DNA of 64,000 bases from Oceanospirillaceae bacterium (lineage in GTDB: Bacteria; Pseudomonadota; Gammaproteobacteria; Pseudomonadales; Litoribrevibacteraceae): assembly GCA_015665455.1 (NCBI GenBank), contig JADFAD010000005.1, forward strand, positions 248,001-312,000, given 5' to 3'. The notes beneath the pieces are model-generated. The model was not told the DNA's origin. It made no database searches and was given only the letters and a program-made list of their open reading frames with translations. A program made the position numbers and the translations under genes. How positions within the stretch are numbered: position 1 is the first letter of the stretch; every line of letters begins with the position of its first letter. Positions 9,124 to 18,020 of the stretch are shown in pieces.

Positions 9124-10308
9124 ATGTCTAAAGACGCAGTTGTTATTGTTAGTGGTGCACGTACACCTATGGGCGGCCTACAAGGTTCACTAAGCAGCAT
9201 CTCTGCTACAGATCTTGGTGCAGTTGCAATCGAAGAAGCTGTTAAACGTGCTGGCATCAATGGTGCTGACGTTCAAGAAGTCATCATGGGCAACGTTCTT
9301 TCTGCTGCACTTAAGCAAGGCCCTGCACGTCAAGCGATGCGTACTGCGGGCCTTCCTGACTCTACTGGTGCTACAACCATCAATAAGCTTTGCGGTTCAG
9401 GTATGAAAGCAACCATGCTTGCGCATGACCTTATTAAAGCAGGCACAAACGATGTAATGATTTCTGGTGGTATGGAAAGCATGTCTAATGCACCATACGT
9501 AATGGAAAAGGCACGTACAGGTTATCGTATTGGTCACGGTGATCAACTTAAAGATCACATGTTCCTTGATGGTCTAGAAGATGCTGAAACTGGCAAGTTA
9601 ATGGGTCAGTTCGCTCAGGTGGTTTCTGACGACAAAGGTTACACTCGTGAAGAAATGGATGAATACGCAATTTCTTCTCTAAAGCGCGCACAAAAAGCAA
9701 TCGACGAAGGCTTGATCAAAGAAGAGATCGTGCCTGTTACCGTTAAATCTCGTCGTGGTGAAACCGTTGTTTCTGATGATGAACAGCCACACAACGCTAA
9801 AATCGACAAAATCCCTTCACTTCGTCCTGCATTTGCGAAAGACGGAACGATCACTGCAGCAAACGCATCTTCAATCTCAGACGGTGCCTCAGCACTTGTT
9901 CTTATGAGCGAAGCAGAAGCAGAGAAGCGCGGCCTTAAGCCATTAGCTCGCATCGTTTCTCACTCTACTCAATCTCAGCATCCATCAGAGTTCACTATTG
10001 CACCTGTTGGCGCGATTGAGAAAGTATTGGACAAAGCAGGCTGGACGAAAGAAGACGTTGATCTTTTCGAAATCAATGAAGCATTTGCAATGGTTGCTAT
10101 GATGCCAATCAAAGAACTTGGCCTAGACCCTGAGAAAGTAAACGTACACGGAGGTGCTTGTGCTCAAGGCCACCCAGTGGGTTCTACAGGTTCTCGCCTA
10201 TTGATCACCTTGATGTATGCTCTACAGCGTTATGGTAAGAGCAAAGGGGTTGCGGCACTTTGCATCGGTGGTGGTGAAGCAACGGCTATGGCAATTGAAT
10301 TAATCTAG
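9124..10308 (+). CDS. Acetyl-CoA acetyltransferase (thiolase)
   Basis: 394 residues, full length for a biosynthetic/degradative thiolase II. It condenses two acetyl-CoA to acetoacetyl-CoA or runs the reverse cleavage. Catalytic residues are visible: nucleophile Cys90 in NKLCGSGMKA, His350 in CAQGHPVGSTGSR and Cys380 in LCIGGGEA. The C-terminal glycine motif is intact. The start is ATG with AGGAG seven bases upstream. It is monocistronic, with its own promoter and a strong terminator at 10353. Divergence from the lipase run suggests linked use of fatty acids or synthesis of storage polymer, but no phaB or phaC is nearby. The HGGACAQGHP sequence is slightly unusual compared with the common NGGAIALGHP. 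Confidence 0.93.
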   Translation: MSKDAVVIVSGARTPMGGLQGSLSSISATDLGAVAIEEAVKRAGINGADVQEVIMGNVLSAALKQGPARQAMRTAGLPDSTGATTINKLCGSGMKATMLAHDLIKAGTNDVMISGGMESMSNAPYVMEKARTGYRIGHGDQLKDHMFLDGLEDAETGKLMGQFAQVVSDDKGYTREEMDEYAISSLKRAQKAIDEGLIKEEIVPVTVKSRRGETVVSDDEQPHNAKIDKIPSLRPAFAKDGTITAANASSISDGASALVLMSEAEAEKRGLKPLARIVSHSTQSQHPSEFTIAPVGAIEKVLDKAGWTKEDVDLFEINEAFAMVAMMPIKELGLDPEKVNVHGGACAQGHPVGSTGSRLLITLMYALQRYGKSKGVAALCIGGGEATAMAIELI

Positions 10309-10352
10309 ATTGTCGTTTCCGTCAGGAATAGACAGCAAGATATAAGCAATTG

Positions 10353-10388
10353 AAAAAGGCTCTATCAGTTTACTGGTAGAGCCTTTTT
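10353..10388 (+). terminator. Terminator after the thiolase gene
   Basis: 12-base perfect stem AAAAAGGCTCTA / TAGAGCCTTTTT with a 12-base loop and a T-run. It sits 45 bases past the thiolase stop and faces the convergent TonB-C gene, so it probably acts in both directions. Confidence 0.9.
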
Positions 10389-10431
10389 ATTTCACGATAA
10401 TACAAACAAGATACAAGTAATTAGAAAACCA

Positions 10432-11622
10432 TCAATTCAAGTTAAAATCCAGCCGTACTTGTAAGCCCTTTTGCTCAACACTTTTCCCGTTGATTACTTT
10501 AGGGCGGTACTTCCACTTGCTAACAGCTCTTTTCGCTTCTCGATTAAAAACTTTTTTAGGTTGAGCCTCCAGAACCGATACATTCGTTACCGCTCCTGTC
10601 TCTGAAATATCAAACGTTAGATTCACCCAACCTTCAGTCCCCGTTTGAAGTGCTGCTCTTGGGTATCTAGGCTCTATTCGAACTATTGGAATAGCACTCT
10701 GTACTTCTTTTCCATAGGAAAGAAACTCTGAACCAGCACCTCCTGTCTCAGGCATTGATTCAATGGCCTTTTCATCCGGCCGGAGCTGAATTGAAGGTAA
10801 CTCGATGATTCTCTGATCAACGCTAATTCGGGTTTCCTCTACTAAGAAACCAGACTTCTTAATTCGAAGGGATAGCTGTTCTCCAACTTTATGATCACTG
10901 CTTTGATAAGGTGTACGCCCTTGAAATTCACCATTGATATACACATTTGCGCCAGAAGGTTTGGAATCAAAAACAACCACGGCTTTGCTTCCCTCATTTT
11001 CTTCTAGAGCTCTTCCTGCAACACGCTCATCAACTCGCCCATCAACAGAGCGGGAGGTTAAATTCTCTGCAGATGAATGATCAGGGGGAATATTCTTAGT
11101 TGACATTCCGAGATTCTGAGCTGGTGTTGCACCGTTTGTAGTAACTGCATTCGCCGTTGCACCAATCATCGTCTTCAACGCCTCAATGACATCAAACTGG
11201 TCACAACCCCGACAAGGACGAGATTTGGAGACCTCAACTTGACCGGACAAAACATTATGAACTCGTAGCTTTAATAAGTAGCCTTTCGCCAGCTTTTTAA
11301 CGGATGCATCAGCAATGAGTTCCCCATTAAACGCGATGGCCAAATTTTGGTTACAGGACTCCACGGTGCAATCGACTTTCTCGTATTCTTTTTCCAGAAG
11401 TCGTTCGACCTCGGCACCATAAAACACACTGTACTCAGACTGCAACCCTTCTTCTAACGCCGTTCCATAATCACTTTCAAACTCTTGATCCTGCTCAGAT
11501 ACCTCTATAGGCAACAGCACAAGGTTGGGCTTCCCTTCTGCTTGGGCCATCAAAGTAAACAACCCCCAAAAGCCAGCCATCAATACGGACTTCATGTATT
11601 TATAAGACATAAACCTATTCAT
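10432..11622 (-). CDS. Exported PEGA-domain / TonB C-terminal-domain hybrid protein
   Basis: 396 residues. The N terminus is a signal peptide (cleavage near AQA-EGKPN, about residue 29) rather than the plain anchor of TonB. Residues 30-145 resemble the nucleoside/curli-type N-terminal domain of exported proteins that precede PEGA domains (NLVLLPIEVS..AEVERLLEKEY), with Cys pairs CTVESC and CRGC. A PEGA domain follows (VVVFDSKPSGANVYINGEF, about 214-280). A TonB C-terminal domain closes the protein (EPRYPRAALQTGTEGWVNLTFDI..KWKYRP, about 310-396). No exbB/exbD is adjacent, and the proline-rich spacer of true TonB is absent, so energising receptors is unlikely. I infer a periplasmic or outer-membrane scaffold. 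Function unknown. Confidence 0.8.
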   Translation of the reverse strand: MNRFMSYKYMKSVLMAGFWGLFTLMAQAEGKPNLVLLPIEVSEQDQEFESDYGTALEEGLQSEYSVFYGAEVERLLEKEYEKVDCTVESCNQNLAIAFNGELIADASVKKLAKGYLLKLRVHNVLSGQVEVSKSRPCRGCDQFDVIEALKTMIGATANAVTTNGATPAQNLGMSTKNIPPDHSSAENLTSRSVDGRVDERVAGRALEENEGSKAVVVFDSKPSGANVYINGEFQGRTPYQSSDHKVGEQLSLRIKKSGFLVEETRISVDQRIIELPSIQLRPDEKAIESMPETGGAGSEFLSYGKEVQSAIPIVRIEPRYPRAALQTGTEGWVNLTFDISETGAVTNVSVLEAQPKKVFNREAKRAVSKWKYRPKVINGKSVEQKGLQVRLDFNLN

Positions 11623-11713
11623 CTAATTGCATTACGAAAACATTTATTCAAGTGATCATATAATAAGCATACTAAGCAGAGAAGTTCCTGCAAACCACAC
11701 CGAAAATAAAAAA

Positions 11714-11739
11714 AGGCCCTACCAAAGCTGGTAGGGCCT
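11714..11739 (-). terminator. Terminator after the DsbA-like gene
   Basis: 11-base perfect stem AGGCCCTACCA / TGGTAGGGCCT with a 4-base loop. On the minus strand it is followed by seven T residues. It ends the zapE-dsbA transcript 34 bases past the stop codon. Confidence 0.92.
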
Positions 11740-11772
11740 CTTAACGATTAAATCTCTGCTTGATAAGAGTTG

Positions 11773-12417
11773 CTACTTATTCAGAAGCTCATCAACAAAC
11801 AAAAAGAGATCTTCTTTTTTCTTCAACGCTTTATCGTTAATCACCATAGAACCGTTCAAAACCAGCGTGGGTGTCCCTCTGATTTCATAATTCTTTGAAA
11901 GCTCAATGGAATACTTCAATTTTTCTTCAAGCAACTGACTTTCAACCGTGGACTTTAATTTCTCAATGTCTACGCCTTTACTCGCCAAGAAGTTATATAT
12001 TTTATCCATTTGTTCAGCCAACGTTTTCTCACCACCAAGGGTCCTAAAGAACTCCAGTAACGCGTGATGATTGGCATCGAAATTCGGCTGCTCTTCTAAT
12101 GCATAAAACACTCGAGCATAGACACCTGTTTGCTGATTCCAAACAACCGGAACGTACCCTATCACTTGATCCGGGTTCTTCTTGCTCCAAGCCTTAAGCT
12201 GCGGAGCAAAGTCCTGACAGTGGCCACAACTGTAACTGAAGAACTCAATGACATTTGCTTTCGCCAAGTTCGATGAAGACCCCTTTAGAATATTCTCGTA
12301 CTTGAAATAGTGTTCACCTTCTTGAAGGCCTTTTTCAGTTGTCTGTGATTCTTGACCACAAGCACTTAGCAGTAATGCAAAAACACTGATCAAAAACAAA
12401 TTCATACGATTTCTCAT
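11773..12417 (-). CDS. dsbA: DsbA-like thiol:disulfide interchange lipoprotein
   Basis: 214 residues. Signal with lipobox LLSAC (Cys20), so the mature protein is probably lipid-anchored, which is unusual for DsbA. The thioredoxin-fold active site CGHC (Cys64-Cys67, in FFSYSCGHCQDF) and the cis-Pro loop RGTPTLVLNG are present, with the helical insert between them. It would introduce disulfides into exported proteins, with reoxidation by DsbB encoded elsewhere. It follows zapE by 20 bases and shares its transcript, ending at the hairpin at 11714. DsbA versus the closely related DsbA-like subgroup cannot be told from this alone. Confidence 0.9.
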   Translation of the reverse strand: MRNRMNLFLISVFALLLSACGQESQTTEKGLQEGEHYFKYENILKGSSSNLAKANVIEFFSYSCGHCQDFAPQLKAWSKKNPDQVIGYVPVVWNQQTGVYARVFYALEEQPNFDANHHALLEFFRTLGGEKTLAEQMDKIYNFLASKGVDIEKLKSTVESQLLEEKLKYSIELSKNYEIRGTPTLVLNGSMVINDKALKKKEDLFLFVDELLNK

Positions 12418-12437
12418 AGCTACGCCTTTGCCTATAG

Positions 12438-13550
12438 TTATGCTTTATGCTCTCTCGCTAGATAGTCATGAGATTGCATTTCAAGTAAACGACTGACCGT
12501 ACGCTGGATTTCAAATTCCAGTTTACCGGTCGTGTAGATTTCAGGGATCGGCTTTTCACCCGATAAGATCAGCTTTACACCACGATCATAAAACTCATCA
12601 ACCATATTAATAAATCGTCTGGCTAAATCATCCGTTTTAGCCCCCATTTCAGGCACATTACTGATTAATACAGCATGAAATAAACGACCAAGTTCAATGT
12701 AGTCATTTTGAGAACGAGGGCCATCACACAGTGCATTAAACTCAAACCAAGCAACATCATCACATACGGCTTTAGCTGTAATTTCTCGGCCTAGGATCTC
12801 TACCGGTACATCCTTTTCAATGTGTTGAACATCCGGAATAAGACTGTCAAAACTGCGCTGTAAACTTTTCTCTGCCTCGTCATCCAGTGGACAATGATAA
12901 AGTTCGGCTTGTTCCAGCGCTCTTAATCGATAGTCTACGCCACTGTCTACATTGACAATTTCGGTAAACTCATTAAGTAACTTAATCGCAGGCATGAAGC
13001 GTTCGCGCTGCAATCCATCTTTATACAGTCCATCTGGAACAATATTAGAGGTAGCGACGAGCGTAACCCCTCGATCAAACAACATTCCCATAAGGCTGCC
13101 CAAGATCATTGCATCACCAATGTCCGATACAAAGAATTCATCAAAACAAATAACAACGCCATCTTTGGCAATGCGATCAGCCACTTGCTGAAGAGGGTTT
13201 GATTGACCTTCAAGGTCGATCAATTCTTGATGGACGCGTTGCATAAAGCGATGAAAATGCGTTCGGATTTTACGCTCAAATGGTAAAGCATCGTAAAAAG
13301 TATCAACCAAATACGTTTTACCTCGACCCACACCACCCCAGAAATAAATGCCTTGTAGAGGTTCTTTTTTCTTCTTTCTCTTTAAGGATTTAGCAAACGT
13401 TGCAACTTTACTGCGAGATTTTGCACTCTCATATTCAGCTACCAACTCATCGTAAAGTCGCTGTAAATGCTTAACTGCCATTTCTTGTGCGGCATCGTAA
13501 GAGAAATCATCGCGTTCTAAATCTTTTTTATAGAGCTCTAAGGGTGTCAT
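12438..13550 (-). CDS. zapE: Cell-division ATPase ZapE (AFG1 family)
   Basis: 370 residues, the usual length. Walker A GGVGRGKT (residues 72-79), Walker B VICFDEF (Asp137, Glu138), and the family sequence LVATSNIVPDGLYKDGLQRERFMPAI acting as sensor region. ZapE is a Z-ring-associated ATPase that destabilises FtsZ polymers in late division, known from Escherichia coli. The gene is divergent from zapG, another division/envelope gene, and leads the transcript with the DsbA-like gene. Confidence 0.95.
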   Translation of the reverse strand: MTPLELYKKDLERDDFSYDAAQEMAVKHLQRLYDELVAEYESAKSRSKVATFAKSLKRKKKKEPLQGIYFWGGVGRGKTYLVDTFYDALPFERKIRTHFHRFMQRVHQELIDLEGQSNPLQQVADRIAKDGVVICFDEFFVSDIGDAMILGSLMGMLFDRGVTLVATSNIVPDGLYKDGLQRERFMPAIKLLNEFTEIVNVDSGVDYRLRALEQAELYHCPLDDEAEKSLQRSFDSLIPDVQHIEKDVPVEILGREITAKAVCDDVAWFEFNALCDGPRSQNDYIELGRLFHAVLISNVPEMGAKTDDLARRFINMVDEFYDRGVKLILSGEKPIPEIYTTGKLEFEIQRTVSRLLEMQSHDYLAREHKA

Positions 13551-13786
13551 AGGCCTGCAATACTGTTCAGATCATAGTCAATTTAAGGTTGGGCACTTTA
13601 CTCTTGAAAGCCTGACAGTTCAACCTAGAGAGGCTTCCAGCTCGTATGTTTACTGGTAATTTTTTAAAAAACCGTTGCCAATTTCTGACACAGCAGGCAA
13701 GCTAAGTCAGAAACAGGCCTTCCATTATGAACATTCACGCGCCTGTCATTATCTATAATTAAAAGTATTTTGTGAGGCAAACAAGA

Positions 13787-14281
13787 ATGGAAAGCACTGC
13801 TTTTGACTGGATATCCTATGGAATTACGTTTGTACTCGGTTCATTGATCGGGGCATTGCTAACTTTATGGTTAAAACCAGCCAATAAAAAATCTCGTCAA
13901 TTAGAGAAACAACTGCAAGAAAACGAACAAAAACAAACCGAATATCAAGACCAAGTGTCTAACCACTTTCAAGAAACGGCCGAGCTTGTTGCCGACCTTA
14001 CGCATCAGTACAAGAAAGTTTACGACCACCTTTCAACTGGCGCCCAAAAACTTTGCCCCGATGAACTCATTACTCAACAATTAACTCTCAGCGAATCCGC
14101 AGCCACGCCAGAACTACCTGACGTCGAAACCTCTGAAAAATCCGATGAAGAAATCGGCTTTGAAATGCCAAAAGATTACGCATCAGATTTAGACAAGAAA
14201 AAACAAGGAGGCACCCTGTCGGAGGATTATGGGCTTCAATCTAAGCGTGATTCTTGCCTAGACGAAGAAAAAACGTCTTAA
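13787..14281 (+). CDS. zapG: Envelope protein ZapG (YhcB, DUF1043)
   Basis: 164 residues from ATG 13787. GAGG lies about nine bases upstream, which argues against the in-frame GTG at 13772 that overlaps it. One N-terminal membrane segment (about residues 9-29, ISYGITFVLGSLIGALLTLW) is followed by a coiled coil rich in Gln, Glu and Lys (about 32-75), then a low-complexity acidic tail. This is the YhcB/ZapG layout; the E. coli protein links the divisome, elongasome and envelope synthesis. A TATAAT-like element at 13754-13759 is a likely promoter. Confidence 0.88.
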   Translation: MESTAFDWISYGITFVLGSLIGALLTLWLKPANKKSRQLEKQLQENEQKQTEYQDQVSNHFQETAELVADLTHQYKKVYDHLSTGAQKLCPDELITQQLTLSESAATPELPDVETSEKSDEEIGFEMPKDYASDLDKKKQGGTLSEDYGLQSKRDSCLDEEKTS

Positions 14282-14314
14282 AGGTCAACGAACAGTAAGT
14301 TCAAAAGAACCATA

Positions 14315-14342
14315 AAAAAACGAGGCTCAGGCCTCGTTTTTT
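14315..14342. terminator. Bidirectional terminator between zapG and the NIF3 gene
   Basis: Perfect 12-base stem AAAAAACGAGGC / GCCTCGTTTTTT with loop TCAG, between two convergent genes. It has a T-run on both strands. Confidence 0.93.
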
Positions 14343-14374
14343 GTTATAAAACAATGAACTTTCTAACGACTCTA

Positions 14375-15139
14375 TTAAACCGGGTTATCAATATCCACAA
14401 AGTAGTGTTCTAACCCAAAATGAACAGCCAAATGCTCCCCTAGGGATTTAACACCATAACGCTCAGTCGCATGATGCCCTGCGGAATAAAAATGGATGCC
14501 TTCTTCTCTTGCCGTATGCACGACGGGTTCAGAAATTTCGCCAGTAATAAAAGCATCCACGTTCGCCGCTAATGCTTTATAAATGTAAGAGTCTGCAGAC
14601 CCCGTACACCAAGCAACCTTTGAAATCTCGTCTGGGCCACCTTCAATGTGTAATGCGTCTCTATTTAATACAGATCTTAAACGATTCGAAAGTTCGTCCG
14701 GTGAAATAGGATTTTCAAACTGCCCAACCAAGCCAACACTGTTTGGGTTTCCTGCTTCTAACCCACCTGTTATTTCGATGCCCAAACGGTTAGCTAATTG
14801 GACGTTATTCCCAAATTCAGGGTGGACATCTAACGGAAGATGGTAAGCAACCAAGTTAATATCATTCTTAATCAGTGTTCTTATGCGTCGCCCCTTCATA
14901 CCGACTAAGCTTTGAGGCTCTCCTTTCCAAAAATACCCATGATGAACAAGCACCATATCCGCATTCAGTTCAACCGCTCGGTCCAATAGCGCTTGGCAAG
15001 CAGTAACACCCGTAACGATCGTCGATATTTCACTCCCCCCCTCAACTTGCAAACCGTTTTCACAATAATCTTTAAATTCACCGGGAGAAAGTAAGTTTGT
15101 TAGATAATGAAGCAACTCTGTTCTTGATAACGACGCCAT
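14375..15139 (-). CDS. NIF3-like dinuclear metal-centre protein (YbgI family)
   Basis: 254 residues, the size of the short bacterial form. Metal-ligand motifs are present: HHGYFW (His66, His67), YHLPLDVHP in the middle, and the C-terminal SAGHHATERYG. The family forms a toroidal hexamer with a two-metal site; GTP cyclohydrolase-like and other activities have been proposed without a settled role. In many gammaproteobacteria it sits next to a DegS/AlgW gene, as here, divergently. The gap to that gene (15140-15356) holds no credible gene. Confidence 0.93.
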   Translation of the reverse strand: MASLSRTELLHYLTNLLSPGEFKDYCENGLQVEGGSEISTIVTGVTACQALLDRAVELNADMVLVHHGYFWKGEPQSLVGMKGRRIRTLIKNDINLVAYHLPLDVHPEFGNNVQLANRLGIEITGGLEAGNPNSVGLVGQFENPISPDELSNRLRSVLNRDALHIEGGPDEISKVAWCTGSADSYIYKALAANVDAFITGEISEPVVHTAREEGIHFYSAGHHATERYGVKSLGEHLAVHFGLEHYFVDIDNPV

Positions 15140-15356
15140 ACCAATTTAATTCCTAAAATAAACAGTACAAATAAAAACACTTGCCCTACAATGAGCTCAA
15201 TCTCACAACCTAATGAGAGAAAATACAGGGGCAAAAAGCCCCACACACCCAATCCATGTGACTTAATACCACAATATCTACTAACGCATGTTAGCAAGAA
15301 TGAATACAATAATAGAATTGCATCGTCACTTTTTATAAGAGTTGATTACTTCGATC

Positions 15357-16568
15357 ATGATTAATCGAATTTTAATACCTGCACTCATCGGCCTTTGCGT
15401 TGGTTTAGGGTTTTTACTCCTGAAACAGTATTACCCTAATGGCTTAGACACTCTTTTTTCGACCCACAAAAATCAGCCCATCATAGGGTCAAGTAAAAGC
15501 CCAAGCGCTATAACGTTAGACCAACCTCAAGCGACTGAAATAAATGACAGCAATGCACAAGTAAATAACCCTTTTGCTGCCGCTTCTTTTGCTGACGCAG
15601 TGGAAGCAGCCTCACCTGCGGTAGCGAACATATACGCAAGCCGTACCGTGAAAACAAACACGCATCCATTACTTTCTGATCCCAAATTCCAACAATTTCT
15701 AGGCAGATTCAACCTGCCTCAAAAACAAAAAATGGAAAACAGCCTGGGCTCTGGCGTTTTCATCGGCGATCAAGGGTATGTTTTAACCAATCGTCACGTA
15801 ATTAAAGGCGCAGAAGAAATCGCAGTCGCCTTGAGTGATGGTAATAAAGCGCCGGCAAAAATTATTGGCACAGACCCGATAACCGATCTCGCTGTTCTCA
15901 AAGTCGAGCTCGATAACTTACCTCAAATTCCACTTCCAAGAACGGATTACAATTTACGTGTTGGTGACATTGTCATGGCCATAGGTAACCCTTTTGGCTT
16001 TAACCAATCCGTATCAATAGGCATTGTTAGCGCACTGGGTCGAAGCAACCTAGGCATCACAACCTACGAAAACTTCATTCAAACCGATGCTGCCATCAAC
16101 CCTGGAAACTCAGGTGGTGCTCTCATCAACGCCAATGGCGAACTCATTGGTATTAATACTGCCGTATTTAACAAAGGTGGAGAAGCACAAGGGATAGGCT
16201 TTGCTATCCCAGTGGAAGTTGCGCTCTTAGTAATGTCAGATTTAATAGAATACGGTCGAGTTAACAGAGGTTGGTTAGGTGTTGAAACCATTGACATAAC
16301 CCCCGCTCTCGCTGCTCGCTTTGACATTCCTTATCATCACGGAATATTAATAACTAAAATATTCAAAGACAGCCCAGCTCATGAAGCAGGATTACTGCCG
16401 GGAGATATTATTACGCACATAAGCGGCGTAGCGGTTGCGAGCTTTCGATCAGCAAGCAGACAAGTTGCAATGGTCAGACCCAATGACCAAGTAGATATAA
16501 AACTTGTTCGCATGAATAACCCACTAACAAGCACTCTGGTCGCTTCGGAACATCCAAACCTGCGGTAG
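15357..16568 (+). CDS. degS: Periplasmic serine protease DegS/AlgW
   Basis: 403 residues from ATG 15357; the in-frame TTG at 15342 has no better ribosome site. An N-terminal membrane anchor (about residues 4-23) is followed by a trypsin-like domain with the triad His147 (LTNRHVI), Asp177 (TDLAVLKV) and Ser252 (NPGNSGGAL), and one PDZ domain (about 285-370). One PDZ plus an anchor fits DegS/AlgW, the site-1 protease that cuts the anti-sigma factor RseA/MucA to start the sigma-E envelope stress response, rather than soluble two-PDZ DegP. It converges on hisD at a shared terminator. Confidence 0.93.
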   Translation: MINRILIPALIGLCVGLGFLLLKQYYPNGLDTLFSTHKNQPIIGSSKSPSAITLDQPQATEINDSNAQVNNPFAAASFADAVEAASPAVANIYASRTVKTNTHPLLSDPKFQQFLGRFNLPQKQKMENSLGSGVFIGDQGYVLTNRHVIKGAEEIAVALSDGNKAPAKIIGTDPITDLAVLKVELDNLPQIPLPRTDYNLRVGDIVMAIGNPFGFNQSVSIGIVSALGRSNLGITTYENFIQTDAAINPGNSGGALINANGELIGINTAVFNKGGEAQGIGFAIPVEVALLVMSDLIEYGRVNRGWLGVETIDITPALAARFDIPYHHGILITKIFKDSPAHEAGLLPGDIITHISGVAVASFRSASRQVAMVRPNDQVDIKLVRMNNPLTSTLVASEHPNLR

Positions 16569-16586
16569 CCATAAACTGGCTGACAC

Positions 16587-16613
16587 AAAAAAGGCGACCT
16601 AAGTCGCCTTTTT
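16587..16613. terminator. Bidirectional terminator between degS and hisD
   Basis: Stem AAAAAAGGCGAC / GTCGCCTTTTT with loop CTAA between convergent stop codons. T-runs on both strands. Confidence 0.92.
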
Positions 16614-16629
16614 ACAGTCTCCGAATACC

Positions 16630-17931
16630 TTACTCTTTAATACGATATTCAGCGGATCGCGCATGAGCAGTTAAGCTTTCACCGCGTGCTAACACCGATG
16701 CCACTTTACCCATCTCTGATGCACCGTCTGCGGAAAAGTGAATAATTGAAGATTTCTTCTGGAAATCATAAACACCCAACGGAGATGAGAAACGCGCAGT
16801 ACCTGAAGTAGGTAATACGTGATTTGGACCAGCACAATAATCACCCAAAGCCTCTGCTGTATAACGACCCATAAAGATCGCACCAGCATGACGAATCTTA
16901 GGAAGAAGCGATTCAGGGTCTTCCACTGATAACTCCAAATGTTCAGGAGCAATCTTGTTTACTACTTCACAAGCCTGATCCAAGTCATCAACAAGAATAA
17001 ATGCACCACGATCAACAAGCGAAGTCCGGATAATCTCTTGACGCTCCATCGTAGGGAGTAGCTTTTCAATTGAAGCATGTACCTGGTCAATGTAGTCCTG
17101 ACTTGTTGCGATCAAAATGGACTGAGCGTCTTCGTCATGCTCTGCCTGCGAAAATAAATCCATTGCAATCCAGTCGGGATTGGTTTCACCGTCACATACA
17201 ATTAAAATCTCAGATGGACCCGCAATCATATCGATACCAACGGTACCGAAGACCATACGCTTGGCCGTCGCTACGTAGATATTCCCTGGGCCAACTATTT
17301 TATCCACTCTAGGGACCGATTCAGTACCATAAGCCAATGCAGCAACCGCTTGAGCACCACCAACACGAAACACACGATCAACGCCAGCAACTGCAGCGGC
17401 AGCTAATACAAGTGGATTCACTTCATCATCAGGCGTTGGAACAACCATAATTAACTCTTCAACCCCTGCCACTTTAGCCGGGATTGCATTCATTAAAACA
17501 GACGAAGGATAAGAAGCTTTACCACCAGGCACATACAGGCCTACTTTATCCATCGGAGTGATCTTCTGACCTAATACCGTGCCGTCAGCTTCTTTATAAT
17601 CCCACGATGTTTGCAACTGTTTTTCATGATAACTACGAACGCGTTCCGCAGCAGAATCCAGTGCTTTTCTTTCTTTTTCAGGCAAGTCTTTCAGAGCAGC
17701 ATGCAGCTCAGCATTAGGAATTTCCAAATCACTTGAATCTTTCATTGAAAGACGATCAAAGCGGTTGGAGTATTCAATTAACGCTTGGTCACCTTTAGCG
17801 CGAACATCATGGACAATATCATGCACTCGTTGATTCACATCGGCATCAGAAACACCTTCCCATGCAGTCAGTTGACTCAATTGAGTATCAAAATCATTGT
17901 CGCTTGTTGCTAGTCTTTTAATCTGGATCAT
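16630..17931 (-). CDS. hisD: Histidinol dehydrogenase
   Basis: 433 residues from ATG 17931 (a GTG eight codons upstream is possible; the E. coli enzyme has 434). It catalyses the last two steps of histidine synthesis, L-histidinol to L-histidine, with NAD+ and zinc. The family signature around [33 protein letters not shown] and the catalytic Glu-His pair in IAPEHLEL are present. It is the last gene of murA-hisG-hisD. In pseudomonads hisC normally follows hisD before algW; here degS follows directly, so hisC must be elsewhere. Confidence 0.96.
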   Translation of the reverse strand: MIQIKRLATSDNDFDTQLSQLTAWEGVSDADVNQRVHDIVHDVRAKGDQALIEYSNRFDRLSMKDSSDLEIPNAELHAALKDLPEKERKALDSAAERVRSYHEKQLQTSWDYKEADGTVLGQKITPMDKVGLYVPGGKASYPSSVLMNAIPAKVAGVEELIMVVPTPDDEVNPLVLAAAAVAGVDRVFRVGGAQAVAALAYGTESVPRVDKIVGPGNIYVATAKRMVFGTVGIDMIAGPSEILIVCDGETNPDWIAMDLFSQAEHDEDAQSILIATSQDYIDQVHASIEKLLPTMERQEIIRTSLVDRGAFILVDDLDQACEVVNKIAPEHLELSVEDPESLLPKIRHAGAIFMGRYTAEALGDYCAGPNHVLPTSGTARFSSPLGVYDFQKKSSIIHFSADGASEMGKVASVLARGESLTAHARSAEYRIKE

Positions 17932-18020
17932 ATGCGTTTCTTTTATTCCTAACACTATTAACTGGGCACTTTAGTAATTACGAACGAACAGCAATTACTT
18001 AAACACCTTACAGCATGGAT

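Noticed and set aside
15100-15309. Hydrophobic 69-codon minus-strand frame before the NIF3 gene
   Set aside because: Overlaps the NIF3 start in another frame, has no ribosome site and no recognisable family; Cys-rich composition looks accidental.
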